Shown here in pieces: positions 39,201 through 52,214 of a stretch of 64,000 nt of DNA. Made by a program: the position numbers and the translations under genes. The notes beneath the pieces were generated by a model that had not been told where the DNA came from, searched no databases, and saw nothing but the letters and a program-made list of their open reading frames with translations. Source of the DNA: Nothopassalora personata (lineage: Eukaryota > Ascomycota > Dothideomycetes > Mycosphaerellales > Mycosphaerellaceae); assembly GCA_033816765.1 (NCBI GenBank), contig CM066294.1, forward strand, positions 186,001 through 250,000, given 5' to 3'. How positions within the stretch are numbered: the stretch's first letter is position 1; every line of letters starts with the position of its first letter.

Positions 39201-40132
39201 TTAGACTTTAATCGGGTAAGTATTAACTAGTACTAGATATCTAAAGAGCTTATTATTAATATTTTATAAACTTTATCGTCGCCCTATTCTACCGGGCTCT
39301 AAGGTATAGGGAGCCTATGAGATAAGGCGTTAGGGCTAGAGTACTTAGTTCTAGTAATATACTTTACTTTAAACGTAAATAGCCTAATCTATCTAACCTA
39401 CTAAGGTATTACTAAGTTAGAAAGATCTAAGGCCGGATAATTAAGCTACTATACTAGTGTCTTTATATTAACCTTAAGTACGAGGTTAATACTAGTAGTA
39501 TACCGGTAGATTTTCTTTAGTCTCTTAAGGATACTAAGATACTCCCGCTTACTAGTATTATATTTAGACTCTAACGTATTCTAGATGCTACTTTTATACC
39601 GAATAGGATAACGCCGCCGGATACTATCTATTAATTCTTAGGATATAACACATTCCTATCTAGCCCTACTTGTTTTAATTAAAATAAAGATAGTTCTCGT
39701 ACTAGGTATATAATAGAGGGTAACTAAGGCTAGGGCTTATATAAGGGACTAAGTAACCTCTCTCTTTAAGAAATGCTTATTTTCTATCTATGTAAACTTA
39801 GTATTCTTCTTAAGTAGCTTATATATTAGTCGAGTAACGATAATAAACTAGAGAATGTAAATCCAAAAGTATATATATAGTCTTACATAGGTACGGACCT
39901 TCGTAATATAAGGTAGGGTAGGCTAGTCTAGGATCTTTACTATAACCTCTAGATTAGGGTACCGTCTATCTAGACTAGTAATGTAGCTAACGATCTTAAG
40001 CTTTTTATATAACTATTAAGATTTACCTCTAGTAATAACTATACTAGCCCTCTCTAAGTTAGTAAGAACTAGATCTAAGGAAATAATATACTTAATAACC
40101 TATTTTCTTAGGCTAGGCTATCCTTTAATATT
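36209..40132 (-). pseudogene. Gypsy-X: RT end, RNase H, integrase region
   Basis: Minus-strand reading from 40132 leftward gives the end of a Ty3/gypsy RT (VKILD.PTLPYITKVRTYV), then RNase H near 39400-39560 with LESKYNTSKREYLSILKRLK and LVIP..VR.IRLFTFKVKYI. Integrase should lie in about 38000-39000 but was not resolved motif by motif. Further left a frame with only RIP-type stops is protein-like (TRYEKKAKARKINLLLDESR near 36400) but unrecognised. The RT's first half is at 62761-64000, on the far side of the LINE insertion. Confidence 0.7.
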
Positions 40133-40969
40133 GTCGTCCTACGGAGAGCGCCTTTACGCGGCGGACGGCGTAAGTACCTTTACTATAACGAAGAGAAACT
40201 AAGACTCTCCCTCTTGAAAACTCCCTCTTAAAAACTCCCTCTTAAAAACTCCCTCTTGAAAACTCCTTCTTGAAAACTCCCTCTTGAAAACTCCCTCTTG
40301 AAAACTCCTACTTAAGAAACACTTAATAACGCCTATTTTAAAGCCTACGACGTAATAAATACCTTTACTACGATATAAAGAAGAGAATAGAGGAGAGAAG
40401 GAGCGAGGACACGCCCGGATACCTATTAATAAAGACACTTGATACCGTACGAAAGGAGAGAGAATACGACGGACTCTCTCTCTAGATAACGACGGCTATC
40501 GAAGTACCTAGGCTTATAGGAACTAAGAGAGGTAGTAAACCGCGTAAACTACTACTTAGTATAGCTAGAACAAAGTGAGGCTATAAACTACGTCGATTAT
40601 AGGTCTAGGTACTACGGGCCTACGAGGAACTAAAACTTTGTACCCTATACGTACGAGATAGTCGAAGTCTCGATAGAGGTACGGGCTATTTAAGGTACTA
40701 CCTCTCTCTCTCTCTCGATTTTCATTCTTAGGTACACCTCCCTTAAACTACGAATACGGACCGCCCTATTACGGAACATGCTGCATTTATATGCCCTTAT
40801 CGAGAGCATTCTAATAATCTATAAAGTAGGCTACTACCCCTAAAACTAAGAGAGTTCTACCTTATTTAATTTAAAGTACTAAAAATTCCTTTTTCTAACT
40901 TTATAGCCTCGGCTACGGCCGGCTTCCCCTTCCGGTTTAGCGCTCCCGAGCGCTAAAAGCCGAGCTTAA
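40133..40969 (+). other. LINE 5' untranslated region
   Basis: Starts GTCGTCCTACGGAGAGCGCC, shared with the short derivative at 36194. It contains a 14-bp minisatellite, a ct-rich tract near 40705-40720 and no long open frame. The sequence continues after the copia insertion at 48214. Confidence 0.6.
40207..40304. repeat. 14-bp minisatellite, 7 units
   Basis: Units of ctccctcttgaaaa start every 14 bp from 40207 to 40291, with a degenerate eighth. Variation is g/a and c/t. The short LINE derivative has a single related unit (near 36095-36120), so the array expanded in this copy. Confidence 0.92.
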
Positions 40970-41145
40970 TGTTGTATATAGGTATTTAACGAGTACAAGC
41001 TTCTAGATTGAAACGATAGGGTGGATTAGTAACCCTCATGAATTGCTACAAGGTGTGAGACTATCTAGCTACAGAAAACAGTGTAATATAGTGTGTGTGT
41101 GCTAAGTCCTAACTAACATGGACCTTGGTTACCTAATTTACAACA
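40970..41145 (-). repeat. Copia LTR, left copy
   Basis: The 176-bp repeat is the 3' LTR in coding orientation. It ends ACAACA, followed by ctccccctttagac. It contains a short (gt)n run. Confidence 0.92.
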
Positions 41146-41624
41146 CTCCCCCTTTAGACTAACTACTATAAAGACAGTCTAATCAACTTAATATCACCTA
41201 TGTTACTGTATTAGTCTCGAACACCTTCACTAGTTCTAGATACTAGGTTTCTGCCATAAGTAAGCACATGCTAAGGACAGTAATCTTATTAGATTTGTAT
41301 GTGTAAGAGACCTACTCTTAGACACACTTAGGCCTTATCTTTCCGCTTTTAGAAGTGAATAGAAGGTTCTCTCGGCTTAAGAAGGTCCAGCTAGGCAGTA
41401 ACGCACAAACCTCGTAGGTACGCACAAAAGAAGCTAGTTCTTCACTAAACGACTCTCTCTACTTTATACCACTTTATACCTGTCTTCCCCCCTTTTTGGA
41501 CTACTACACCCACTTACATACCCTAACAACTACTACACACCTATTCTTAGAGCTTTTTAAGAAGCTTTTAGCAAGGTATGCTGTATATGTAATAGTGTTT
41601 TAAGGGTATTACTAACTTATAAGT

Positions 41625-42750
41625 AGCATTATAGCAGATGTTGTTAAGTGGACTCCTATAAACTAGTTTAGTAGTACTAGCAATGTCTTTAGTGATGGAT
41701 CTAGCTCTAGTAACGATTAAGATCCTAATAAGCGTCCTCCTAGTAATGGTAGAAAGGGTCTCCCTACATCTAGTAGGATCTCTAAGCGTAAGACCCTTAT
41801 TAAGGCACTTAGACTAGTTAAGCAGATTATCGAGAGTAGGCGTAAGATTACTAAGAAGAATATAACCTTGTAGCTTGCTATAGCATCCCTCAAGGTTGCC
41901 TTCTATAAGAAGAAGCTTCTAACTACTAAGGGTGGTATTACTAATCTACCGAACTAGGGTTGGATTAACGCGGCCGCCTAGGATTTTAATTATATAACAG
42001 TCGACCCTTAAGGTCGTATTTCTAACACTATTACTATAAACCTTAATAGTAGTTAGAACTACTTTCCTGCCTTGTAGGCTTCCGCTATAGACTATCTTAT
42101 TTAGCACTTCGGTAGCGCCTACAACCGCTATAAGGAGAGATCTAACCTTCCCTTTTCTAGCTGCTACACTATTCTAGGATGGTTTAAGGGCTGCTATACT
42201 AACTGCGCTCTTAATAATTATTACGACAAGTGCAGCTTCTTCTCTCTACGGACCCTATAGCAGAGTGCCGCTAGTCTATCTAGAACCTACTAGCAGCCTA
42301 GTGTAGGCTATACTCGCTCCGCTAGTGCTGCATTCTAGGGTAGTGCATAGTATAGTCGATCTCCTCCTATTATGCGTAGCAGTCCTCTACGTAAGGGCTT
42401 CCTATCTCTAGCTCTATACTCTCCTAGCATAAGTACCTCTAGATATAGTCTTTAGATGCCACCTACCTAGCTCATTCCTAGCGATGTAGACTAGCGCCTA
42501 AGCATCCCTAGGGCTCCTAGTAATGGTTCTAGAACTGTCCTCCTAGAGCTTCGCCTCCTATTCTCTAACTCCCTCTCTTAGAATAAGGTTACTACCTTAA
42601 TTCGTTAGTTCCTGTAGCGCTTAGGCACTAATAATGACTTTTAGGAGGGTGCTATATTAAACTCGACTTCCTATAAGAGGGGTTCTAGAGGCTCTAGTAG
42701 TTTTAGTAGTAAGTAGTAGTCTAGATAGTGTACTTACATTAGGTCTTAGT
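41625..42750 (+). pseudogene. Opposite-strand ORF relic of the copia element
   Basis: A plus-strand frame of about 370 codons, convergent with gag-pol, whose stops are almost all TAG at likely Gln sites. It includes SNVFSDGSSSSN near 41680, then LIKALRLVKQIIESRRKITK (a probable coiled coil) and a Ser-rich later half with SAYNRYKERSNLPF and FKGCYTNCALNNYYDKC. TGG codons mostly survive. No known domain was recognised. Its conservation as a single frame argues that it was coding before RIP. Confidence 0.55.
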
Positions 42751-43079
42751 AATTTAGTTAGGGCTAAAGGATAAAATAGCCGTTATAAGCAAGGGCAGTC
42801 TACTTCTCTGTTTCCTTTTGTTTTAATACTATAGCTCCTATGAATTAGAGTCTATAATAATAAACTAGATCTTGCCTTAAAAGGCGGTTCTAAAGTAGGC
42901 CTCTCTACAGTCTAGTTGCATAAGCATAGTAAGATATGCGATACCCTAAATAAATCTAGCCCTTAAGGCTAATAAAAACTTTCCTCTACTATCTCTAAAC
43001 AAATAAGATATTGCTTTATAAATACTTATAAACAAATGAAGGTCTTGCCATGTACAAATGAAAGTGTAGTTAGTCTCTA

Positions 43080-46000
43080 GAAGCCTCCCTTAGAGAATGT
43101 AGTTTAGTAACTTTAGCTTTGTAAGCCAATCTGTAAGCTGCTATGTAGTAGGGATATACTTAACTATAATTAAGCCTTCTTTATAAACATGTCTACAAAA
43201 GTGGTTTCTTAGTCTAACATGCTTAGTTCTTCTATAGTTAGTGTAATCTCTAACTAGCTTAATAGTAGACTAGTTATCTATAAAGATCTTAAAGGCTTGA
43301 GCTTTGTAGTTAGTCATTTTCTAGGTTTTATAGAGTAGATTTCTCAACTATATTACTTCCCTATAGCATTTAGTTAAGGCTACATACTCTGCTTTAGTGC
43401 TTAACAGCACTATCTCCTTCTACAGGTTAGATTTCTAGATAACAGGACTTCTAGCCATTTTGACTAGGAGTCCTAAGGTTAATCTACCTATTAGATCTCT
43501 AGAAAAATTAGAGTCTATGTAGATCTCTAGCTTTAGGGATTGTGTTTTTCTAAAGACTAGGCACTTGTTAATTGTTCTAGCAATGTATCTCTAAACATGC
43601 TTTGCTATAGCAATATGTTCTACTAAAGGATTAGCTAAGAATTTGGCTAGGTGGTTTGTTATATAGGAGATATCTAGCCTAGTCTAGTTAGCTAGGTACT
43701 AGAGTTCCCTAATTAATGTGTTAAACAGATTGTAATCCTATATGTTGCATTGCTCTTCATAAGCTTTATGTAGGCGGTTAAGGGGATACTTGACACTTTT
43801 AGCTAAGTCTAGGCTATGTTTCTAAAGTTTCTCTAAAGCATAGTGCTTTTAGGAGACATGAAGATCTCTATTCTTTTCACTCTTTAGTTACATGCCTAGG
43901 AAAAGGTTAGTGTTAACAGTTTTGATAGAGTACTTCTTCTTTAGTCTAGCAATGAACTTGTTAATCTTCTAATTACTATCGCTAAAGATCTAAAAGTTAT
44001 CTATATATAGGAGAACTAAAAGATTCTCCCCCTAAAAAAGACATATATTAGAATTAAGTCTCTTTAGGCCCAATTCTTCTAGAGCTTCCTTAGCATTATA
44101 GTACTAGAGGTTTGTAGCTTATTTCAATCTATATAGTCCCTTCTTGATTTCTAGGACTTTGTTAGATAGATCTTTCTTAATAAGTTCTGCCCCTTCTAGT
44201 AGTTTAATGTACAAAGGCCTATTAATGTTAGGGTTCATAAATGCTGTTTTAACATTAATCTGTCTCCTCTTCTAGCTAAGAACTGTGCATAGGGCTAGGA
44301 GAATCCTACTTGTTAGTAGCCTTAGGGTTGGAGCAAAGGTTTTAATATAGTCTATCCCTTACTTTTAAGTAAACCCCTTTACTACCTATCTAGCTCTACG
44401 CTTCTTAATAGACCTATTAGGAAGATACTTGTAGTGCAGGACCTATTTTCCTATAAGTAGTTTCCTACCCTTAGGGACTTTCTATAATAGGATCTATACA
44501 ACACATTCTATGTCTTCTAAGGAGTTGAATTCCTTTCTAATTGCCCTAATCTATTTAGCTCTATTAGGTCTGTTTAATGCTTTAGTTAGGGTAGTAGGAT
44601 CTACAAGCTTCCCCTTCTTTATATTATCTATAGCTATTGTAGCGAATACTTTCTCAAGTTTGCTATAATTATAATGGGATCTGTTCTGTCTTAAACTTCT
44701 CCTAGTTAGCTTAGGATAGACCTTGGCTTGTTTAGTCTTTATAGGCTTATAAGTCCTATCTCTCTTCCTCTTACTAATGTGTAGGGTAGGGTAGAATAGT
44801 GTTATGGCCTAATTAGGGTCTTCTTGCATAGCTAGGGCTGTGTCTTCTTAGTATAGCTCTTTAGACTATAAAGTCTAAGGCTCATGCTCTATAGGGGATT
44901 GTTCCTAGAGCTAGGTGTGCTCTATAGGAGACTGTTCCTAGAGCTAGGGGGATGTGTCTCTAAATAGTGGACGTGAATCTTCTATCCTATGCTCCCCCTA
45001 AGACTGACCTTAGTTAGGGGAGTCTTGTTACGAAGCCCTTTATGTTTTAGGTTAGTCACTATGCTATAGCAGCTCCCCCTCTAGCTGCATAGCTCCCCTT
45101 AAAGGTTCATAGGGTTAGTGACTCGCTTCTAGCTCGTGTAGCCCTTTATAAGGCATGTAAATACCTTTATAGTAAGGGTCCTTAGGGTTATTATAGGAGT
45201 GTCTAAGGAAGGTGATCTCGTTATCTAGGACAGTATGCTTATTACTAGCAGTAAGCTAGGAGCTCTTAACAGTCTGCCCTGTCTGCTCCCCCTAAGCGAC
45301 CTGCTTACCTGCAGGGATTTGGAATTGCGAGTTCTATAAGAAATCTTTATTAAAAGTTATATAGGGGGAATAGGTTATCTTATAGACCTATTTTCCCTTC
45401 TCCTACTATAACTTCTACAGTAGGTAGTTAGTTAATGAACTACCCTAGAATCCTATATACTACTATATGTCCACCCTTGTAGAGAACTTTTTAGACTTAG
45501 TGTGATTGTCGTTATGTTTATATACTTTACATCTAAACCTCCTTACATTCCTTAAGTCTATCTCTTTAACATTAATACCTAGGTCCTTCTTAAAGTTAAT
45601 CTATGGTACATTTTTTATTGTTAAGTTAAAGAGGCGGTTCGTAATATAGTATGCAAAATCCATAGCCTAGGGCTAGAGGTTCTATAGTAAGCTAGAGTCT
45701 ATAAGCATGGCTCTAGCCTTGTTAATAATAACTTTGTTCGAAGCTTTAGCAATTCTATTCTACTTAGGTATGTATAGTAATGCAAAATCCTATCTAATTC
45801 CTTTATGTTAGGCATATATTCTAAGTTCAATATTGTTGAATTCCCTACTACTATCTAAGAACTAGATCTTAGGTTTCTTCTTATAGTGGTTCTATATTAT
45901 AGTAAGCTAAGTCTTAATTGCTATTAGAGCATTACTTTTCTTTAGAAGTAGCAAGCACTATCTTATCCTAGTTTTAGCACACGTAAGCATAAGGCAATAT

Positions 46001-47826
46001 ACGTAACTATTATAAGAGAGTAGAGTAATTGGACTAACTAGGTTAGTATAGATTTTATCCAATGCCTCTAGTGTAGGTCTCCTAGGGATTCTTAAAACAA
46101 CTCTTTATAACCTTGTAAGCTTGCAAGTCTTATAGTGCCCTAACTCTATAGGATTAACATCTTCTAGGCCCTTAACTGCTTCTTTTATAGTATTGAGTAA
46201 TGTGCTCCTAATATGCCTAAGCCTTTAATGCTATCTAAATGTGTTAGTTCTTAGCTTAGCAAATGTAAGAGCAGCAAGTCCTTTTAGTGCTAATCTATCT
46301 TTATCCTTCCTAGAACCCCTCTTTACCCTAAGGTTCCTAAAGACAATAACATTTTTCATTATCTTAACTAAGCCTATAGGCTTGTCCTTCTAGAACAGCA
46401 TTTTAGATAGTCTATCTAGGTAAACTCTATGTTTCTTATACAGGAGTTCTGTAGAGATTAGTGTCGCATCTAACTCTAGTAAGTAAAGCATATTACGAAG
46501 GAGGAGGGTAGTCTCTTAACTAAGATAGTTCTTTATGACCTACTCCAATTCTCCTTTAGTTATAAGAGATCCTTGCCTAACGGCCTATAAGAAGTATATA
46601 GGCCTTAGTCTTAGCCTAACATTCTAAAGGTCTGCTAGATTATTGTAGATATAGAATGATGTGCCTATGTTATAGACTTTGTCTATTAACATTAGGTTTG
46701 ATGCGGCAGCTACTGTTCTTCCTATGTACACTAGTTATGTAACTGTAACAGCTACTCTAGACCTCCTATGTAGTTATCTCTAGTCCCTATTACTATTAGA
46801 GCTATGCTCCTAATTAGATAATAAGTCTAACTAGTTATTAATTGCTGCAGCAATCCTCTTCCTAGGGGATCTACTGCCCTTTACCTTCTTTACCCTGTCC
46901 TTTAGGGTGTCTTTACCCTTCTTAGACCTATTCCTAGGATTCTTCTCTAGATGCTACTTATAGCAGTTCGCGTTAGTGTGCTTATGTAAGCACTGTATGC
47001 ACTACTCATTATTATTCTTGCTTAAGAATGCTCTAACAAAGCCATTGCTAGGCTTGTAGGTGGCAGGTACTTACTCCTTCCTAAGAGTTGTAAACATTCT
47101 CTCTAGGGTAGTTAATTCTAGGGGATTATTGTGTCTCTATGTCCTAAGCCATTCGACATAGTTTAGACCTTTAATAAAGTACAATCTATAGATGCTATCT
47201 AGGAGGACAAAAGAGGATTTAAGCCTTAACTTGTTATTAACTAGGGAAGATCTAATAAATTGCTCTATAGCAGTCTTGTTATTATTTACCTATGCTTAAA
47301 AGTCTTCATAGTACTTTAATGTATTAGGTCTTGTAGCATCTAGTTTAATGTGCCTAACTGCCTTTAGAGTGTTATATAGATCAATTGTAATAACTAGCTT
47401 ATATATTACCTTAATCAAATTATACAATTCCTTAGCTAACTTGTCTATATCTCTAAAGTTTAGCCTTAGGGTAGAATCCAATCTAGCTATGATAATGCTA
47501 TATGCTTATATGTCCTCTTTCTTCTATCGCTTATAGGCAGCTTTATATCCTACACTACTAGTGATGTCCTAAGGGGCTTTATTCTAGGCAGTCTCATCTT
47601 AGACATTCTTAGTTATATCTTAGGGTTAATTATAAGCTGCCCTGTTTAGAGCGTACTTTGGGTTAACCTAGTCTAGATTATGGATTACGTATCTAACTAG
47701 ATCCTTCTCTAGTAGTGCGCTAATTAGTATAGATTTCCATGCCTAGAACTGCACGCCTTTCCTAAGCACCTAGTTGTCCTTAGCGGATCTTACTAGGTTA
47801 CTGGAGGTGTTGTTTCTAAACTCCAT
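43080..47826 (-). pseudogene. Copia gag-pol relic
   Basis: Reading right to left from an ATG at 47826: gag, with an intact zinc-knuckle-like CIQCLHKHTNANC near 46960-47010; protease near 46650-46690 reads NIGTS where DTGAS is expected; integrase spans roughly 45300-46400; RT has the catalytic box near 44000 as YIDNF (YVDDF expected); RNase H near 43200 reads TKHVRLRNHFCRH followed by TDWLTK. Stops are mainly TAG at Gln sites. The Asp-to-Asn changes in protease and RT match RIP and remove activity. Confidence 0.85.
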
Positions 47827-48032
47827 ACCTAGTCTAGCTCTTTTAGATGCTGTACTATAGTACTAGTGCTTAGTACCGATCTCCTACAGTAGTTCTTAAA
47901 TCGATTAGGTAGTTGTCCGTGAAACAAATGTAGGGTTAAGTCTACTAGTAAGGCAAGCTAATCCTTAATGGAGCTTCGATAACGATTTAGGTTTTAAATT
48001 GGATAGGTAGAGGAGCACTCGGGCTCATAACC

Positions 48033-48208
48033 TATTGTATATAGGTATTTGACGAGTACAAGCTTCTAGATTAAAACGATAGGGTAGATTAGTAACCCTC
48101 ATGAATTGCTACAAGGTGTGAGACTATCTAGCTACAGAAAACAGTGTGATATAGTGTGTGTGTGCTAAGTCCTAACTAACATGGACCTTAGTCACCTGAT
48201 TCACAACA
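48033..48208 (-). repeat. Copia LTR, right copy
   Basis: The 176-bp partner of 40970-41145, the 5' LTR in coding orientation, followed by the duplication cttaa (48209-48213). Confidence 0.92.
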
Positions 48209-48679
48209 CTTAAGACTTAGATTCTAACGTTACTTCCCTAGGGAAGGGAGAGATATAAGAGGAGGATTTACTTTTTAATATACTAATATACTTTATCTTA
48301 AATTACCCTACATTAGGGTAACCTATAGCCCTAAATAGGCGTAGCGCGAGGAGAACCGAAGGGTCGAAAGGGTCTATAGGCTTATACTATACCTAGTAGA
48401 AGAAGTAGGGTACTAGTTATAGAACTAGGGGCTAAGGCTTAAGTCTACTTTATTCTACTAGAATAGTACCCCCTAGAACACTCTACGATACCTAAGGGAA
48501 GCCCCCTACCCTACGAGAAAGGCGTACGTTACCGTAGGCCCGCGTACTTAAGAGTTAAGAGCTACTCTCCTCTATAGTATACCTTCTTCTACTTAGTAGT
48601 AAGAAGAGTGCCCTAGTGTTGCTATTAGGCTAGGACCCGAACGCGATTAGAAATAGGGTAATTAGGTAGCCCTCTCGGC

Positions 48680-49720
48680 GTAAGGCTACTACGAGTCTCT
48701 TTTCTATACCGAATTACTAATAAAAATAGACGGACTAGACGAAGAGTCTATCTTTAATCCCTTAGGCAATAAAGACTAACTTATCGTCCCTTCTACGCTG
48801 ACTTTGTAACCTTCGAGTATCTTTCTTAATATAAACGAAGCGAATGAGATTATATAAAGGAAATTTATCCCTTTTATTAGCGTAAAAAGGCCTAACGCCT
48901 TCGTCAAGAGCGTATTAGACACGTCGCCGATAAAGCGCTACGAAGTAGTACGAACGTCCTAATTCAACGCCCTAGAGGCTAAATCTAAGCTTAACGAAGC
49001 CTACTAACTAGTTATTAACGCCGCTCCTCTAGCGAGAGGAGATCGAAAGAGGTAGGATAAGATCCTTAAACTTCTAGATCTATTTAGAGCCTTCCGTAAA
49101 GATAGGGCACTCCCGATAGCAATAGTAAAGATTAAAAAGTAGGTTTACGTCCTAGAGGGGTCCGTAGCTAAGCTTACTAAGCTAGTTAATAGTAGGGATG
49201 ATCCTATAGTTATAAGTACCTAAAAGGGGTAAAAACTAACTTTTGTGAAGTACCCTCTCCGGGGGCGATCCTACTATCCGGTCCTAAACTATAGTACCGT
49301 ACTAAACTTTCCCCCGATTAACGCTAACCCCCTCCTAGCCTAAGAAAGCCTAGAATACTACCGAAGGAACTAAATCTAAGAACCGTAAAGCCTCTACTAA
49401 AGGTAGTAGGGATAGCTAAATTATCCTCGGGATAGAAAATAATAGTAGTACTACTCTCGACATAATCGCTACCCGTAACGCGCTTAATTGTACCTTTAAA
49501 GAAGCTAACCTATACTCCGAATACCTAATCCTTCTTAGAACTCGCCTCTCGGAAAAGGGGAATCTTATCCTTACGCTACGGGACGAGAAAGTAAAGGAAA
49601 TACTTAAGAAGAACTTTACCCTCCTTAAGACAATTATCCCCGTCCTCTAAGTTCTCGAGGACGAATCTAGCATAAAGGAGTCGTACACGGTATTAACTCT
49701 ATTGTCTTTAAGGAGGACGG
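48680..49720 (+). pseudogene. LINE ORF1 (gag-like) relic
   Basis: Plus-strand frames with RIP-type stops carry LDIIATRNALNCTFKEANLY and LILTLRDEKVKEILKKNF, typical of the RNA-binding ORF1 region of Tad1-type elements. A zinc knuckle was not clearly found. Limits are approximate. Confidence 0.5.
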
Positions 49721-50872
49721 CCTATAAAAGGTCGCCGCCGAACTTATAGCCTTTAATAAAGGCTTTAAACTTATAAATACCCCTCTTTAGATTACTAGCG
49801 AAGAGTACTGACTCTCCTAAACGTAGGGATTAATGCTACTTACTTTTAAAATAAGCGAAGAAGCTACTAGAGTAAGGAAATACGGCCTTTAGATCGGCGT
49901 AAAGTACCTAAGATTATAAAGAGTACTATCGAGAGAAAAGAGAGAAGAAAAACAAAAGGAGAAACTAGGCTCTTCCGGATGCTAGTTACACCTTTACGTA
50001 TCTTCTAAGCGAACCTAAACCGGAGCATAGTAGCTACCGAGTCTATACTTAAATTAGCAATCCGCGAAAAGGCCGATATACTAGTACTCTAAGAGCTATA
50101 GCTTTTAGTAGACAAAGAAAATAATCTACGAAGATCTATAGCTTATCCGGCCTTTACTACTATACTACTAACTAGTATAGTAAGGAATCGTACCCTCTTC
50201 TATATTAGTAGATAAATCTAAGTTAAAATAACTCCGGTTTAAAATAGAGACCCGGATCTTTAAGCAATATCCGCGAAAGATAAGAAGGGTAATTCAATCT
50301 AAATTCTTAATATCTATAATAAAAAAGATAGCGAGAATACCTAGACGAACGAAAGAGCCCTATACTGTTTTACAATAGCGATAAATACGGTACTACTTAG
50401 CGACTTTAATATAAGACACTCGTCTTAGGATCCTTACGGGAAGGATAATAGCTCTAGATCTAAAGTCTTTATTAACTAGATTAAAGTAAATAACTTCTTT
50501 CTATAAAATATCCCGAATATAGGAATCTTTTACCTAGTACAACTAAACAACCCGAGCGTATTAGACCTTACCTTTATAAAAGGAAGGTCTTAAAGCTCGG
50601 AAATAACCTAGCGTACGCTAGAGACCGGATCCGACTACCTAGCGATCTCTCTAGATATTAGAGGGAGTTATATCTCCTCTCTATCCCTACTCCCTCCTAG
50701 CGATAGACTACGCTTCGATACGTCTAAAGTAGATTAGAAAGGTTTCTTACGAGTACTAAAGGATCGTAAAGTAGATATCGAAGGTATAGAAGACCTAGAC
50801 CTACTAGCGAGTACCTTTTCCGATATTATATCTACCGCGGCTAAACTATACATCCCTTAACTTAGGGTAGTA

Positions 50873-52214
50873 CAGTCAGGGTTAAAAAGTCTACGTCTTA
50901 GCGCGTCCCGCGTCTCCTTCGCGTTTGCAACCATTATCTTCACTACTATAGCAATGTTATAACCACGACCTCCCTTAACTCTAATTTCACACAATCGCAG
51001 GCCCAATACCTAATTGACAATTGCTAAAAAGGCCAATGTGTATGGGCGCGCTGAAGCTAGTGCACGAGTGTCCGAAATTAGCAACGTGACAAAGCTCCTA
51101 GAGTCAACTATTAAGTCTACACTTAAGCGCATTCGTGAGCGCAATTCCTTTAACAACCTACTACGTAAAGGCCGTCCCCTCGAGTACGATGAACGAGACA
51201 AGCGATCCATTATTCGAACCGTTAGATTAGAGCCTCTCCTTACCTACGAAGAGCTTAAGAAGAAGACTGGCCTCTTATTAAGCAAGTCCATACTTAAGCG
51301 GATACTTAAGGACTGTAGGATTATAAATTGGAAGTGCAAGAAGCGTCCCCTACTTATAGAGGAACACGCAAGACTTCGGCTTTAGTTTGCTTAGAATTAC
51401 ATACACTTTACCCCCGAAAGATAGATGCAATACATCTTCTTAGATAAGTGCTCTATTAAGCGAGGCTCTAGTAAGGATAGGAAGTAGTGTTTTAGAACTC
51501 CTAAGGAGAAATAGAAGAAAGAGATAATTAATCCATACAAGAAGGGTAAAGACGTATCTGTTATAGTTTAGGCAGCTATCTATAGGCATTAAGAACGATT
51601 AGAACTGATTATAATGGAGCGTGATCCCCTTAGTAAGAGGGGTAGTTATTTAGCCACCTCCTACAAGAAGGCATTAGAGTTTAGACTAGTTCCTTTCTAC
51701 GAGCCTAGGTAGATCTTTATACAGGATAATGCCCTAATACACACGAGCCACGTAGCACGCGAATGGTTCATAGATCATAGTGTCTAGGTGTTTATAGGCT
51801 AGCCTCCATACAGCCTAGATCTTAATCTAATTAAGCACCTGTAGGTACACCTAAAGAGGGCAGTATATTAAGTATGTCCTTAATTAGATAACATAACAAG
51901 CAAAGTAGAAGTCACATAAGCTTTAGTTGAAGCGCTGCCACAAGCATAGCAGTTAATACGTAAGGATATAGTTAGGCATTGCCTTAAAAGCATAGAGGAC
52001 AGGTGCTAAGCTATTATTAATGCTAAGGGTTAGTACACTAGGTTTTGAAACATAGTAAGCTACATAATCTAAGATCATATTAACACAATAAAGCCTTGTC
52101 AATTTCATGCAGATACACCGTCGCGTTGTGACATAATCTAGTTGTGAACAGTGTTCATAGTTATGGAGTTTTGGAAGTTATAACGTAGCGACGTAGACTT
52201 TTGAGCTAGTACTG
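50873..52214 (+). mobile_element. Tc1/mariner transposon in the LINE, TA duplication
   Basis: A 1342-bp element between TA dinucleotides at 50871-50872 and 52215-52216. Imperfect terminal inverted repeats pair cagtcagggttaaaaagtct on the left with the complement of agacttttgagctagtactg on the right. Removing it restores the LINE frame. TG/CA content is much higher than in the LINE, so RIP damage is lighter. Confidence 0.88.
51014..52048 (+). pseudogene. Tc1/mariner transposase, inactivated
   Basis: A 345-codon frame open for 123 codons and then interrupted by about ten TAG codons, ending with TGA. The N-terminal part (51014-51385) holds helix-turn-helix regions with RKGRPLEYDERDKRSI. The DDE domain follows: FLDKCSIKRGSSKDRK, IFIQDNALIHTSHVAREWF and PPYSLDLNLIKHL. 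Family members have DE after the first catalytic Asp and NPIEHLW at the end; here Glu-to-Lys changes appear at both, matching RIP. It acted by cut-and-paste at TA sites when intact. Confidence 0.87.

Larger units (their letters stand above)
40970..48208 (-). mobile_element. Ty1/copia retrotransposon in the LINE, TSD cttaa
   Basis: LTRs 40970-41145 and 48033-48208 (176 bp each) start TGTTGTATATAGG or its RIPped form and end ACAACA; duplications cttaa are at 40965-40969 and 48209-48213. Gag-pol reads on the minus strand with integrase before RT, the copia order. The two LTRs differ at about nine sites, all transitions. An opposite-strand frame occupies 41625-42750. Confidence 0.92.

Noticed and set aside
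40199..40438. 79-codon minus-strand frame with FQEGVFKREF repeats
   Set aside because: The peptide repeat results from the 14-bp minisatellite in the LINE 5' region.
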